Source of the DNA: Rapana venosa
Taxonomy: Eukaryota > Mollusca > Gastropoda > Neogastropoda > Muricidae
DNA: 64,000 nucleotides
Assembly (NCBI GenBank): GCA_028751875.1
Contig: CM054138.1
Span: 38,591,479-38,655,478 of the forward strand
Direction: 5' to 3'
Part shown: piece by piece, positions 47,881-58,617 of the stretch
How the letters are laid out: every line of letters starts with the position of its first letter
How positions within the stretch are numbered: position 1 is the first letter of the stretch
Notes under the pieces: generated by a model
Told to the model about the DNA's origin: nothing
The model's database searches: none
What the model saw: only the letters and a program-made list of their open reading frames with translations
Position numbers and translations under genes: made by a program

Positions 47881-48859
47881 GGACTAGTCGAGCTGCAGAG
47901 TTTTGTATACGTTGAAGGGAGTGGATAGATGAAGCTGGGAGACCGGCCAGAAGAGAATTGCAATAGTCCAGTCGTGAGAGAATGAGGGATGTGACTAGTT
48001 TGGATGTTGCATCAGTGGACAGGTACTTTCGAACTGCACTGATGCGCCGTAATTGATAGTAGCACGACTGACAAGTTTGGGTGATGAACTTTTGCATGGA
48101 GAGTGTGTTGTCGATAATGACCCCTAGATATTTCACAGCAGTGGCTAGAGGGACAGACGTATTGCCGAATTCTATTGAAGCTGTTGTGATGGAAGAGAGT
48201 TTGTGTTTGGTCCCTACAAGCATGGCTTCAGTTTTATCTGCATTTAACTGTAGCTTGTTCTGTATCATCCAATTTTGGATATCTTGAAGGCAGTAGGACA
48301 TATCAATCAAGAGAGAAGGCAGATTTTCAGGAGTATCACTGCTAAGAATCTGAGAGTCATCTGCATAAAAGTGATGGGTGATCTGATGACGATTTATTAT
48401 ATGTGAAAGAGGAGCAGTGTAGAGAGTGAAAAGAACAGGGCCTAGAACTGATCCCTGTGGGACTCCACATTCCAGTTTGGTAGGTGTTGATTGAATCTTG
48501 TTTACTGCAACTGTGTGGAATCGGCCTGTAAGGTATGAACTAAACCAGGTGAGGGCTGTGCCTTTAATACCGAACGCATTTTGGAGACGGGAGAGAAGAA
48601 TTGAGTGGTCTATAGTGTCGAAGGCTGCAGATAGGTCGAGAAGAGTGAGAAGGGAGATTTTTCCTGAGTCAGCCGCGTGTAGAAGCGTGTTTAGGGTGTG
48701 GACAAGGGTGGTTTCGGTGCTGTGGTTGACGCGATAGGCAGACTGAAAAGGGGGAAGGAGACTATTTGAGTGAAGATGGTTGTTGAGTTGTTTCAGAACA
48801 ACTTTTTCAAGGACTTTAGAGATGAACGGTAGGTTGGATACAGGTCTATAATTCTTCAA
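47807..48859 (-). pseudogene. LINE reverse transcriptase domain
   Basis: 350 open codons. Motifs in order: NYRPVSNLPFISKVLEKVV (residues 3-21), LTLLDLSAAFDTIDHSILL (about 72-90; the Asp of motif A), CGVPQGSVLGPVLFTLY (about 131-147; motif B), HFYADDSQIL (about 161-170; catalytic motif C, YADD at 48,356-48,367), AVKYLGVIID (motif E) and SRLDYCNSLLAGLP near the end. All three catalytic Asp are present. The Met is the first in-frame ATG; the domain starts upstream across a one-base frameshift. After residue about 330 the frame is lost at an A run. Confidence 0.92.
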
Positions 48860-49012
48860 AGTGTTAGTATCGAGGTCGTGCTTTTTAGTAGAGGTGTAAC
48901 TATTGCAGTTTTGAGAGCAGTTGGAACAATTCCTGAAAGAAGTGATGAGTTAACCATTTTTGTGATGGTGGGTATAAGCTTGATATAAAAGAATAAATAA
49001 ATAAACATACAA

Positions 49013-49232
49013 ATGGTAAAAAGATTGCCCTTTAGTCATGAAGGATGTGTTACTGGCAAATAAATACAACAGTAGGAAATTCACAGGCATTCTCCTGTCT
49101 CTTACTTACTCTGTATTGTCTTGAGGTCGGAAAGGCCAGTTACCTGCCAGGTTGTCTTCATACCTGCTGCAGCTGCTGATGTTTCTGCCCTGACCTTCAC
49201 TGCTGGCTCTGCAAAAACAGTTCCATAGTTTC
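49013..49232. other. Spacer, nothing recognised
   Basis: Short unannotated stretch between the SINE tail and the next repeat. Confidence 0.5.
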
Positions 49233-49553
49233 TGTTGTTGTTATTGTTGCACATTCCCCAGTTTAACACCTCTAGGGATCACCCAGACTATGCACTGCTC
49301 ACACCTAGAAATCCATAATACACACTGGGTGAAAAGGCTTTGTGTACATTTTCAAGTACCTTGCCATACTGTCAGCTATACTCTGACTTCAGAGGATTTT
49401 TTCTCCTTTAAAGGGCAGGTTGTTATGGTAAGATCTTTTATGAATGAAGACAGTTTCAAACTAAAATTTTACATCATGACAACAATATGTTAATAATGTA
49501 GACCTAGGCACTTTGCTTACATTAATAACTGACACAGCTTTTGGCCTGGGCCA
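49233..49553 (-). mobile_element. SINE-like repeat with (CAA)n tail
   Basis: Reverse complement of the repeat at 54,146-54,500. On this strand it starts tggcccaggccaaaagctgt and ends with a caacaataacaacaaca tail at 49,233-49,250. Internal shared blocks are cctctgaagtcagagtat, atgaaaagtgtacacaaagc-like sequence and gtgatccctagaggtgt. About 80% similar to the other copy by eye. No A/B boxes recognised, so the class (SINE, retropseudogene or other) is open. Confidence 0.78.
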
Positions 49554-49577
49554 TCATAGTTTCTTGTGCTGGTAACT

Positions 49578-49910
49578 TTCTTTTGCAAGTTGTATCTATT
49601 TATTGACCTCTTTGCAAAATCAGCATGCTCAAATTTATTTTTACAGCTATATCTATTTACATGCCTCTTTGCAAAATTAGCATGCTAAAAAAAATGGTCA
49701 CAGCTGTACTTATTTACTGGCCTCTTTGCAAAACTAGCATACTAAAATTTCTTTTCACAGTTGTGTTCATTTACTCACCTCTTTGCAAAATTAGCAAACT
49801 CAAATTTCTTTTCACCAATGTATTCAGTGGCCTCTTTGCAAAACTGGCATACTCAAATTTCTTATCACCATTTTATTTATTAACTGGCCTTGTTGCAAAA
49901 CTAACAGGGT
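49578..49910 (+). repeat. ~57-bp minisatellite, about 5.8 units
   Basis: cctctttgcaaaa recurs at 49,606, 49,663, 49,721, 49,778 and 49,831, with a variant at 49,888 (spacings 57, 58, 57, 53, 57). Units share ctagcat(g/a)ct, aaatttctttt and cacagctgt blocks. Divergence is moderate. It creates a 117-codon open frame by chance. Confidence 0.93.
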
Positions 49911-50499
49911 TATGCAACATTTGTCAGTCATGTCATGGTTTCCTTTTATTTTATTTTTTAAATTTCATACCACTTTAAGTCACGGCAGATTTCTCTGCAT
50001 GAAATGACAGTAATGTATAAAGAAGGGAACAGGCCCCATGGAAGCAAAAAATGTTGGATGGTTGATGTTAAAACTGAGCAAAAATTAACTCCCACATTGA
50101 CAGCAAAAGATGCATTTCCATTGATATTGTACATGTTCTGACAGCAGAATAGGTAGCTTCAAGAAAAAAAAGTTGATTTAGAGATTTAACAAAAGACCCA
50201 GTATTTAGCAGAAGAGCAGGTGCATGACATAACAAGGTAACATTACAATATGACAACATACCTGATTTTGATGTTGGCACAACTGACATAGCCTGAACAA
50301 GTTCCTTTGCTTAGCTCACAAGGTATTTCTGAAATAAAGAAACAAAAGACAACAAATGCTAAGCTCAGTAAACCTGTAGTGAAAGGGGGGAAAAGACATG
50401 ATTCAGAACAAAGTTCAATCATTAATTTTGTTTAGAATTCTAAAATATATATATATTTTTTTCCCCCTTCCTCTTTCCTTGTCACTGCTGTTGTTCTTT
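49911..50499. other. Spacer, no gene seen
   Basis: AT-rich, no recognisable coding or repeat element on either strand. It ends at the start of the satellite. Confidence 0.5.
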
Positions 50500-51170
50500 A
50501 CATACTGACACATCATATGTGGCTGCTGTTCTTCTCATACTAATATATTAATATGTGACTGTTGTTCTTCATGTACTAAAACATCATATGTGACTGTTGT
50601 TTTTCATATAGTGATACATCACATATGGCTGTTGTTCTTCATATACTGATACATCACAAGTAGCTGTTGCTCTTCATATAGTGATACGTCAAATGTGGCT
50701 GTTGTTCTTCATAGTGATACCTCAAATATGGCTATTGTTCTTCATAGTCATACATCACACATAGCTGTTGTTCTTCATATAGTGGTACATCACACATAAC
50801 TGTTGTTCTTCATATAGTGATACATCACACATGGCTGTTGTTCTTCATATAGTGATACATCACACATAGCTGTTGTTCTTCATATAGTGATACATCACAC
50901 ATGGCTGTTGTTTTTCACATAGTGATACATCACCATACTGTTGTTCTTCATATACTGATACATCACACATAGCTGTTGTTTCTTCATATAATGGATACAT
51001 CACACATAGCTGTTGTTCTTCAGATAGTGTACATCACAGTGGCTGTTGTTCTTCATATAGTGATACATCCACAATGTTGCTGTTCTTCATATACTGATAT
51101 TCACACAGTGGCTGTTGTTCTTCATAAGTGATACATCACATTACTGTTGTTCTTCATATACTGATACATC

Positions 51171-51421
51171 ACACATGGAATTCACTTACGCTTAGTCTTA
51201 GTGATCGACTAACTCTTACTAGGAGGCTTGACTCGACAGTCCTATGTGCGCAGCCTGGGGCTAGTGCTTTGAGACTTTCCAACGCTGACGTCATAGCCAC
51301 TTGGCTAAGATGGGGATGTGCTTGGAGGCATCTTCACTATAATCAATTTGCCCATTCACGAAACACAGCTGGCTCCTCTGCTGTTTTGGAGTCATCGTCG
51401 ACTACACGGACAAACATACAC
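51171..51421. other. Unidentified 0.25-kb insertion in the satellite
   Basis: A block of unrelated, more GC-rich sequence (from cacatggaattcacttacgc to ctacacggacaaacatacac) interrupting the array. No ORF, box A/B, tail or inverted ends recognised. It could be an exchanged flank fragment or an unknown element. Confidence 0.6.
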
Positions 51422-52690
51422 TACTGTTTCTTCAATAGTGATACATCACACATAGGCTGTTGTTCTTCATATAGTGATATCACAATGGCGTTGTTTTCAT
51501 ATAGTGATACATCACACATGCTGTTGTTCTTCATATACTGATACATCACACACATGCTGTTGTTTTTCATATAGTGATACATCACACATGCTGTTGTTCT
51601 TCATATAGTGATACATCACACTTATACTGTATGTTCTTCATATATGGTACAATCACACATAACTGTTGTCTTCATATAGTGATACATCACACATGCTGTT
51701 GTTCTTTGTACAGTGATACATCACACATGGCTGTTGTTCTTCATATCGATACATCACACATAGCTGTTGTTCTTCATATTTGATACATCCACATTGGCTG
51801 TTGTTCTTCATATACTGATAATCACACATGCTGTTGTTCTTCATATATGATACATCACATGTGGCTGTTGTTCTTCATAATAGTGATACATTGCACAAAC
51901 TACTGTTTCTCATAAGTGATACATCACACATGGCTGTTGTTCTTCAATAGTGAGTAATCACATGAGCTGTTGTTCTTCTATAGTGATACATCAACACGGC
52001 TGTGTTATCTCATAAGGTGATACATCACACACATGGCTGTTGTTCTTCATATAGTGATACATCACACATGGAATGTTGTTCATTCATATAGTGATACATC
52101 ACATTCATGGACTGTTCTTCTATACTGATACATCACACATGGCTGTTGTCTCTTCATATAGTGATACATCACACATAGCTGTTGTTCTTCATAGTGATAC
52201 ATCACAATGGCTGTTGTTCTTCATATATGATACATCACACATGCTGTTGTTCTTCATATTGATACATCACATCTGGCTGTTGTTCTTCATATAGTGATAA
52301 TCACACATTGCTGTTGTTCTTCATATAGTGATACAGTCCACATGGCTGTTGTTCTTCATATGATACATCACATGGCTGTTGTTCTTCATAAGTGATACAT
52401 CACACATGGCTGTTGTTCTTCAATAGTGGTACACCAAATTATAGCGATACATCACACATGATGTTGTTATGCATAGTGATACATCACACATGGCTGTTGT
52501 TCTTCATATACTGATACATCAGACATGTCTACTGTTCTTCAAAGTGATTCATCACACATGGCTGTTGTTCTTCATACAGTGATACATCAGACATGTCTAC
52601 TGTTCTTCAAAGTGATACATCACACATGGCTGTTGTTCTTCATAGTGATTCATCACACATGGCTGTTGTTCTTCATATAGTGATACATCA

Positions 52691-53044
52691 CACATTGCTG
52701 TTGTTCTTCACATAGTGGTACATCACACATAGCTGTTGTTCTTCATATTTATACATCACACATGGCTGTTTATCTCCACCACACATGGCTGTTGTTCTTC
52801 ATATAGTGATACATCACACATGGCTGTTGTTCTTCATATAGTGATACATCACACATGGCTGTTTTTCTTTTTATAGTGATACATCATATGTGACTGTTCT
52901 TCATATACTGATATGTCACATTGCTGTTGTTCTTCACATAGTGGTACATCACACATAGCTGTTGTTCTTCATATTTATACATCACACATGGCTGTTTATC
53001 TCCACCACACATGGCTGTTGTTCTTCATATAGTGATACATCACA
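52691..53044 (+). repeat. Higher-order duplication in the satellite (226-bp offset)
   Basis: 52,691-52,818 and 52,917-53,044 match apparently base for base, including the rare variants tatttatacatcac and gtttatctccaccacacatg. This shows a recent multi-unit duplication inside the array. Confidence 0.9.
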
Positions 53045-53225
53045 CACGGCTACTGTTCTTCATAGTGATACATCATACATGGCTGTTGTTCTTCATATAG
53101 TGATACATCACACATGGCTGTTGTTCTTCATATAGTGATGCATGACACATGGCTGTTGTTCTTCATATAGTGATGCATGACACATGGCTGTTGTTCTTCA
53201 TATAGTGATATATCATGTGGATTAT

Positions 53226-53711
53226 GTGGATCGGTGGTCTAGAGGTAACCGCGCCTGTCTAGAAAGCGAAAAAGTCCGGTCTGAAGTGTGCGGCGTTCGT
53301 ACCCGTTTTGTGACCGAAATTTTCCCCCATCCATTAGACCATGATGGTGGTCTGGCGCTATCTTTCGGATGAGCGATAAACCGAGGTCTTGTGTGTTACA
53401 CGAATTATTAGCGCACGTTAAAAAACCACGGCAACAAGGAGTTTGTCCCTGCAAAATTCTAGAAAAGCCACTCTGATAGGAAACAAATACGCTGCAGTAA
53501 AAAATAAAAAATGGGTTGAAAGGGTGGCGCAGCGCTATGTGGCGACGCGTTCTCCCGCTCTCCCACGGGAAGCAGCCCAAATTTTAACGGAGAGAAATCG
53601 TCCGTGACCTTAAAGTGGTATGAAATCAAACTGAGCGCTTTTGTTTTTTTCTTTAACAAGATTCAGCGCTATATAAATTCCATACATTAATTTTTTATTA
53701 TTAATTATTAA
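53226..53711 (+). mobile_element. tRNA-headed core SINE, full length
   Basis: A box TGGTCTAGAGG (53,235-53,245) and B box gcgttcgtacc (53,293-53,303) in a tRNA-like head. The conserved core is cggatgagcgataaaccgag to gcgcacgttaaaaaaccacg (53,367-53,430). Body with gcaaaattctagaaaagcca and tggcgacgcgttctcccgct. The end is ttcagcgctatataaattcc followed by a TTATTAATTATTAAT tail at 53,690-53,711, matching the L2-type LINE 3' end, so the LINE machinery may mobilise it. It sits in the satellite; ATATCA on both sides is a possible short target duplication. Confidence 0.9.
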
Positions 53712-54145
53712 TATCACACATGGCTGTTGTTCTTAAATATTATGATATATCACACATGGCTACTGTTCTTCATAGTGATACATCACACCATGGCTGTTGT
53801 TCTTCATATAGTGATATATCACACATGGTCTGTTGTTCTTACAAGTGGTAATCACAACATGGCTGTTGTTCTTCATATAGTGATACATCTCACATGACTG
53901 TATTTCTTCATATAGTGATACATCACACATTACTGTTGTTCTTCATATAGTGATACATCACACATGGCTGCTGTTCTTCACTACTGATACATCACACATT
54001 GCTTTGTTTCTTTATATTGATGCATCACACATGGTAGTCTTTCTTGATATACTGATACATCACACATGGCTGTTCTTCATATAGTGGTAATCATACAATT
54101 GTCTGTTATTCACATAGTGATACATCACACATGGCTGTTGTTTTT

Positions 54146-54500
54146 TGGCCCAATGCCAAAAGCTGTGCCCAGTTATTATTGATGTCAGCTAATTGCATGG
54201 CCTACATTAAACGTTGTTATGTTGTAATAATGTTGTGTTGAGATTCCCTTCAGCATGACAAACTCGTTAACATAATAACCCGCACTCTCCTTTGTTAAAG
54301 GAGAAAAAAAATCTCTGAAGTCGGAGAAATGGCTGCCTAAAATATTTTTGTAGGTGCTTGAAAAAGATCATACACGCAAACTTCTCATCCAGTGTGTACT
54401 TCCTATCTCACAAAAAATTCCCAGTGGGCTGAGTGAGTCAAGTGCATGTTCTGGGTGACCCCAGGGTTGAAAGGCTGGAACGCACAACAACAACAACAAC
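54146..54500 (+). mobile_element. SINE-like repeat with (CAA)n tail
   Basis: Direct homologue of 49,233-49,553 in the other orientation. It begins ttggcccaatgccaaaagct, contains ctcctttgttaaaggagaaa (a small hairpin) and ends with (CAA)5 at 54,484-54,500. Inserted into the satellite, which resumes at 54,501 with ctgttgttttca. Dispersed copies with the same end and a simple tail support retroposition. Confidence 0.82.
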
Positions 54501-55647
54501 TGTTGTTTTCAAAATTAGTGGTACATCACATATGGCTGCTGTCTTCACAAACTGATACATCACACATGGCTGCTGTTCTTCACATATGATACATCACAAT
54601 GGTTGCTGTTCTTCATATACTGATACATCACACATGACTGTTGTTCTTCACATACTGATACATCACACATGGCTGCTGTTCTTCACATACTGATACATCA
54701 CACATGGTGCTTGTTCTTCACATACTGATACATCACGCATGACTGTTGTTCTTTAAATATTGATACATCACACATGGTAGTCTTTCTTGATATACTGATA
54801 CATCACACATGGCTGTTGTTCTTCATTAGTGGTAATCATACATTGCTGTTGTTATTCACATAGTGATACATACACATGACTGTTGTTTTTCATATAGTGG
54901 TACATCACATATTGGCTGCTTTTTCACATACTGATACATCACACATGGCTGCTGTTTTCATATTGTGGTACATCACACATGTCTGTTGTTTTTCATATAG
55001 TGATACATCACACATGGCTACTGTTCTTCATTAGTGATACATGACACACGCTGTTGTTCTTCATATAATGGTACATCACACACTGTTGTTCTTCATATAT
55101 ACTGATACATCACATAGGTTTATGTTCTTCACAGTGATAAATCACACATGGCTGTTGCTCTTCATATACTGATACATGACACATGGCTGTTGTTCTTCAT
55201 AGTGAAAACATCACACATGGCTGTTGTTCTTCATATAGTGATACATCACACATGACTGTTGTTCATATACTGATGCATCACACATGGCTGTTGTTCTTTA
55301 TATACTGATACATCACACATGGAAGTTGTTCTTCATATACTGATATAGTGATACATCACACATGGCTGTTGTTCTTTATATACTGATACATCACACATGG
55401 CAGTTGTTCTTCATATACTGATATAGTGATACATCACACATGACTGTTGTTCTTAATATGGTGATAGATAACACATGGCTGTTGTTCATATAGTGATACA
55501 TCACACATGGCTTTTGTTCTTTATATAGTGATACATAACACATGTTGCTGCTGTTCTTCATAATATATACTGATACATCATATGTAGCTGTTGTTCTTCA
55601 CATACTGATATATCACACATGGCTGTTGTTCTTCACATAGTGATACA

Positions 55648-55786
55648 TATTGTCTTCTCCCTTCTTATTCATACAACTGGGGCAGACAAATACTCCGTCC
55701 TCCTTCCTCAAAGCTCAAAAGTCTGAAGAAGGAGGACAGAGTATTTGTCTGCCCCAGTTGTATGAATAAGAAGGGTGAAGACAATA
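55648..55786. repeat. Near-perfect hairpin, 59-bp arms
   Basis: Arms 55,648-55,706 and 55,728-55,786, 21-bp spacer, two mismatches by my alignment (57 of 59 pair). It lies exactly at the 5' end of the LINE fragment. Confidence 0.95.
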
Positions 55787-56443
55787 CTGATGCAGGAAAG
55801 GAGGAGCTAGAATTTGAACAAGGAAGATAAAAATGGTAGATGAATTCTGCTACCTGGTAAAGATGATGAGCTGTGAAGCAAAATCTGAGTTAGCTGTCAG
55901 AACCAGGATTGCAAGTGCTTGGAAGAAATGGAAAGAATGGCAAGTCTGCTCGAAAATCAAAAATCCCACTGGAGAGACGCTGTCTGATATATAAGGCCTG
56001 CATCAGAGCTGTTCTCCTGTATGGTTCGGAGATGTGGGTTTTCACAATAACTGTCAAATGTTTGTTGAAGAGCTGTGAAAACCGAATGCTATGCTACATG
56101 ACAAAGATCAAATGGGAAGACAGGATCACGAATGAAGAACTATGGAGAATGTGCAAAGGTGATGATCTGAAGTCTGTAGCTAGTACCGATAGACTGCGCT
56201 GGTTTGGCCACATTCAACAGAAAGCAGACCACCACATCATAAAAAGAGCAATGAACTTCGTAGTGGATGGAAAGCAACCAAAGGGAAGACCTAGCAAAAC
56301 CTGGGCTGCCTGTATTGCAGATGATCTTAGAGAAAGGGGCATAAATAAGGAGGAAGCTCAAAACAGAGAGATGGAGAAGGCTCATCAATGTCAAACCTCC
56401 CCTAGGAGGAACATGACAAAAATGGAAGAAGAAGAAGAAGAGG
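55649..56443 (+). mobile_element. LINE 3' fragment in satellite, with inverted 5' end
   Basis: A 795-bp insertion flanked by ATAGTGATACAT at 55,637-55,648 and 56,444-56,455, a 12-bp target duplication (or array unit). Coding part: VDEFCYLVKMMSCEAKSELA (near 55,840), RTRIASAWKKWKEW, then ERRCLIYKACIRAVLLYGSE and a WFGHIQQK...VVDGKQPKGRPSKTW segment to NMTKMEEEEEED, ending in a (GAA)n tail. It is the RT C-terminal region only. The first 59 bp are an inverted copy of bases 55,728-55,786 of the same element. Confidence 0.9.
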
Positions 56444-56520
56444 ATAGTGATACATCATATGTGGCTGTTGTTCTTCATATACTGATACATCGCACATGGC
56501 TGTTGTTCTTCATATACTGA
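55909..56520 (+). pseudogene. LINE C-terminal ORF read through into satellite
   Basis: 203 open codons, of which about 180 belong to the LINE (RT C-terminal: LIYKACIRAVLLYGSEMWVF, CYMTKIKWEDRITNEELWRM, LRWFGHIQQKADHHIIKRAM, GRPSKTWAACIADDLRERGI) and the last part to the satellite beyond the insertion. The start Met is not genuine, since the family frame (AWKKWKEW) lies in another register just upstream. Confidence 0.85.
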
Positions 56521-56780
56521 TACATCGCACATGGCTGTTGTTCTTCATATACTGATACATCACACATAGCTGTTATTCTTCATATAGTGATACATCACAC
56601 ATAGCTGTTGTTCTTCATATAAACCGATACATCACACATAGCTGTTGTTCTTCATATAGTGATACATCATATGTGGCTGTTGTTGTTCATATACTGATAC
56701 ATCACACATGTTGCTGATGTTGGGTTTATATACTGATTTTATATCACACATAGCTGTTGTTCCTCACATACTGATGCGTC

Positions 56781-56868
56781 ACATATTAAAAAAAAAATTG
56801 TTATTTGGGCAGGGTTTTTTGTTGATAAAGATTACAGTTGTTTTTTATTTCCTCTTACTCAGATTAAA
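56781..56868. other. Short spacer
   Basis: A run then T-rich; no feature. Confidence 0.5.
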
Positions 56869-56922
56869 GTGTGTGGTGTGTGGTGTGTGTGTGTGTATGT
56901 GTGTGCGTGTGCATGTGTGTGT
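56869..56922 (+). repeat. (GT)n microsatellite
   Basis: GT with GG and AT/GC interruptions, directly upstream of a SINE head. Confidence 0.95.
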
Positions 56923-56929
56923 ACACACA

Positions 56930-57320
56930 CCTGGATCAGTGGTCTAGAGGTAATGCACCAGCATAGAAAGCAAAAAGGCTAAGTTTGAAGTCTGTGGTGG
57001 TTTGATCCCCATTTGGGCCCGAAACTTTTCCCACATCCACTAGACTGTGAGTGGTGGGCTGGGTGCTTTGTCTTCAGATTAGATGTTACACTCGTGTTAC
57101 ACATATTTAGTGAATGTACAAGAACCCACGGCAACAGAGGAGTTGTCCCCAGCAAAATTCTGTAGAAAAAAGACACTCTCATAGGGAAACAAATAGTTGC
57201 AGACAGGGAAAAAAAAAAGGGTGGTGCTGCTCTTGTGGTGACACGCTCTCCCTGGGGAGAGCAGCCCCAATTTTACGTAGAGAAATCTGCCGTGACTTAA
57301 AGTGGCTTACAATAAAATAC
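56930..57320 (+). mobile_element. tRNA-headed core SINE, 3'-truncated
   Basis: Same family as 53,226-53,711. A box TGGTCTAGAGG (56,940-56,950), B box ggtttgatccc (56,999-57,009), core cagattagatgttacactcg in place of the usual gatgagacgataaaccgagg, then aagaacccacggcaacagag and gcaaaattctgtagaaaaaa. It stops after gacttaaagtggcttac without the ctatataa tail. The core is rearranged between 57,070 and 57,110. Confidence 0.87.
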
Positions 57321-57814
57321 ACATGTATTTTGTGCACGGATGTACACAAGCATGTAATGTGTGTGCGCACATGTGCAAGTGTCTTTTGCTGTGTGTGAGC
57401 ATGCATGCACTAAAGCAATCCATCCATAAATGCATGTGCACAAAACACAGATTTATACGATTTAAAATTTTCATGCAACATCAACATCTCTCTCCCACAA
57501 CCTGAGTAAACTCTAATACTACATGAGATTTTCCGCTCAAATACTCTTAGTTTTTAAAGTTCCTGAAAAAGTCAGACTCACAGCAAAGTTCATTCCAAAC
57601 AGATAAGTTGATAAGCTATACAGCCAGACAGAACAAGCAATGGGATATAGCAGTTCTATGATTTCCCAAGTGTGTCTGACAGTATCTTGATTTCCCCAAA
57701 TACTGCAGCCAACAGTCAAATCCATGTGAGCAATTCAACATTGTCTTCTTTGTTTTAAATTATAAAAAAAATCTCTGGTGTAAACTGTACCAAGTAGTTG
57801 TCAAATAAAACATC
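57321..57814. other. Spacer, no gene seen
   Basis: No supported feature. Contains GTGTGCGCACATG-like alternating patches near 57,355-57,400. Confidence 0.5.
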
Positions 57815-58090
57815 TCACAACGTGGTGCAATAGTTAACACCTAAGGTTATGGACTGGAAGATGACAGGTTCAAATCCCATAAGAGGCATAGGCAAGTTTT
57901 AGGACTCTGGCCAGCTCCTACCCAATTGAGTTTGCTTTGGCTTATTTGGAAGACGGGGACCACACAGCTGAGCTTCATCAACTTATGGATGCAATTTTGA
58001 GTGTTGCTCAAACTACCTTACCAACACTGCATGTATCTGTATCTCTCAGGCCCCAACTGATGCTGGGATAAATTATAAAAGGAAGCGTAG
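57815..58090 (+). mobile_element. tRNA-derived SINE (second head type)
   Basis: The head has a gtggtgcaatagttaaca A-box-like stretch (near 57,822) and a strong B box aggttcaaatccc (57,865-57,877). The body continues through ctggccagctcctacccaat to gatgctgggataaattataa at about 58,080. It differs from the core SINEs and lacks the shared core domain. Confidence 0.75.
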
Positions 58091-58544
58091 AGTACAGCCC
58101 TATCAAGCAGTCTCAAAACAGGTGTACTTCATGGTTTCCACAGCAGCATCATTACATTATCCTTATTGTCACTGAACATAAACAGCAACAACAACAAAAA
58201 TCTCTTTGATTCGGCGGCTCCAATAGCTCTGGTCTCATTATGACCTCAGTTTCAGTTTCCCCTTAAACTTCTGTGCCTGAGGTGAGTTTGTGTCAGTGCC
58301 TTCAAGGTTTGAAGTTTAGGGGAGAAAGTTGTTGAAGGGTGTGGTGGTAGCCACCCCAAGTGGAAGACTGTCTCTGGTTCCATGATTGAGCTATTACTGT
58401 CAGTAGGGAGGGCGCTTAGTAGGTAGTTTCATGCATAGTGTTGATTCTAGGATTTCAAAAAGAGGGGGCAGGGGACCCCTTAAAATGAGGGAAAAAGGGC
58501 ATTGCCCCCCTCACCTCCCCAGCCAATTTATATATTACAGTACA
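58091..58544. other. Spacer, no gene seen
   Basis: No recognisable domain or repeat on either strand. Confidence 0.5.
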
Positions 58545-58617
58545 AAAAGTGGATCGGTGGTCTAGAGGTAACGTGCCTGCCTAGTAAGCAAAAAGTCCAG
58601 GCGGAAGTGGTCTTCTC

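Larger units (their letters stand above)
47286..48980 (-). mobile_element. L2/CR1-type LINE, 5'-truncated, well preserved
   Basis: The best-preserved LINE here. Only two coding breaks are visible, both one-base losses in A runs of the coding strand (near 48,882-48,886 and 47,867-47,871). It begins within the RT N-terminal region (near TPLLKKHDLDTNTLKNYRPV, crossing the first break) and continues through the full RT and the C-terminal block to a stop near 47,529. The 3' UTR ends with a tatggcgctatataaatttc and (ATT)n tail at 47,286-47,310. It is inserted within a SINE. The low decay suggests a recent insertion. Confidence 0.9.
46968..49012 (+). mobile_element. tRNA-headed core SINE, split by a LINE
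   Basis: The head at 46,968-47,040 has a perfect A box, TAGCCTAGTGG (46,981-46,991), and a B box GGTTCGAATTT (47,024-47,034), the internal pol III promoter arrangement of a tRNA. The conserved core is at 47,095-47,165 (cagatgagactataagctga, then gcgcacacgttaaa). The body ends with ttattccattatcct at 47,285. The expected tail, gatataaaagaataaataaa, is not next to it but at 48,984-49,008, on the far side of the LINE. The LINE therefore inserted between body and tail. Confidence 0.85.
50500..56780 (+). repeat. 35-bp satellite array with embedded insertions
   Basis: The dominant unit is 35 bp, beginning tgatacatcacacatggctg and ending with ttgttcttcatatag. Subtracting the inserted elements, it covers about 4.3 kb (about 120 units). 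Units at the left edge (50,500-50,760) and right edge (after 56,570) are the most diverged (catcatatgtg variants), and those around 52,800-53,210 the most uniform, as expected when unequal exchange homogenises the middle. Units with deletions of 1-8 bp are frequent between 51,000 and 52,450. The 35-bp period is not divisible by 3 and open frames here are chance readings. Confidence 0.97.

Noticed and set aside
50500..56780. CRISPR array or protein repeats in the 35-bp array
   Set aside because: No spacers, and the period is not a multiple of three, so open frames change register at each unit and have no coding meaning.
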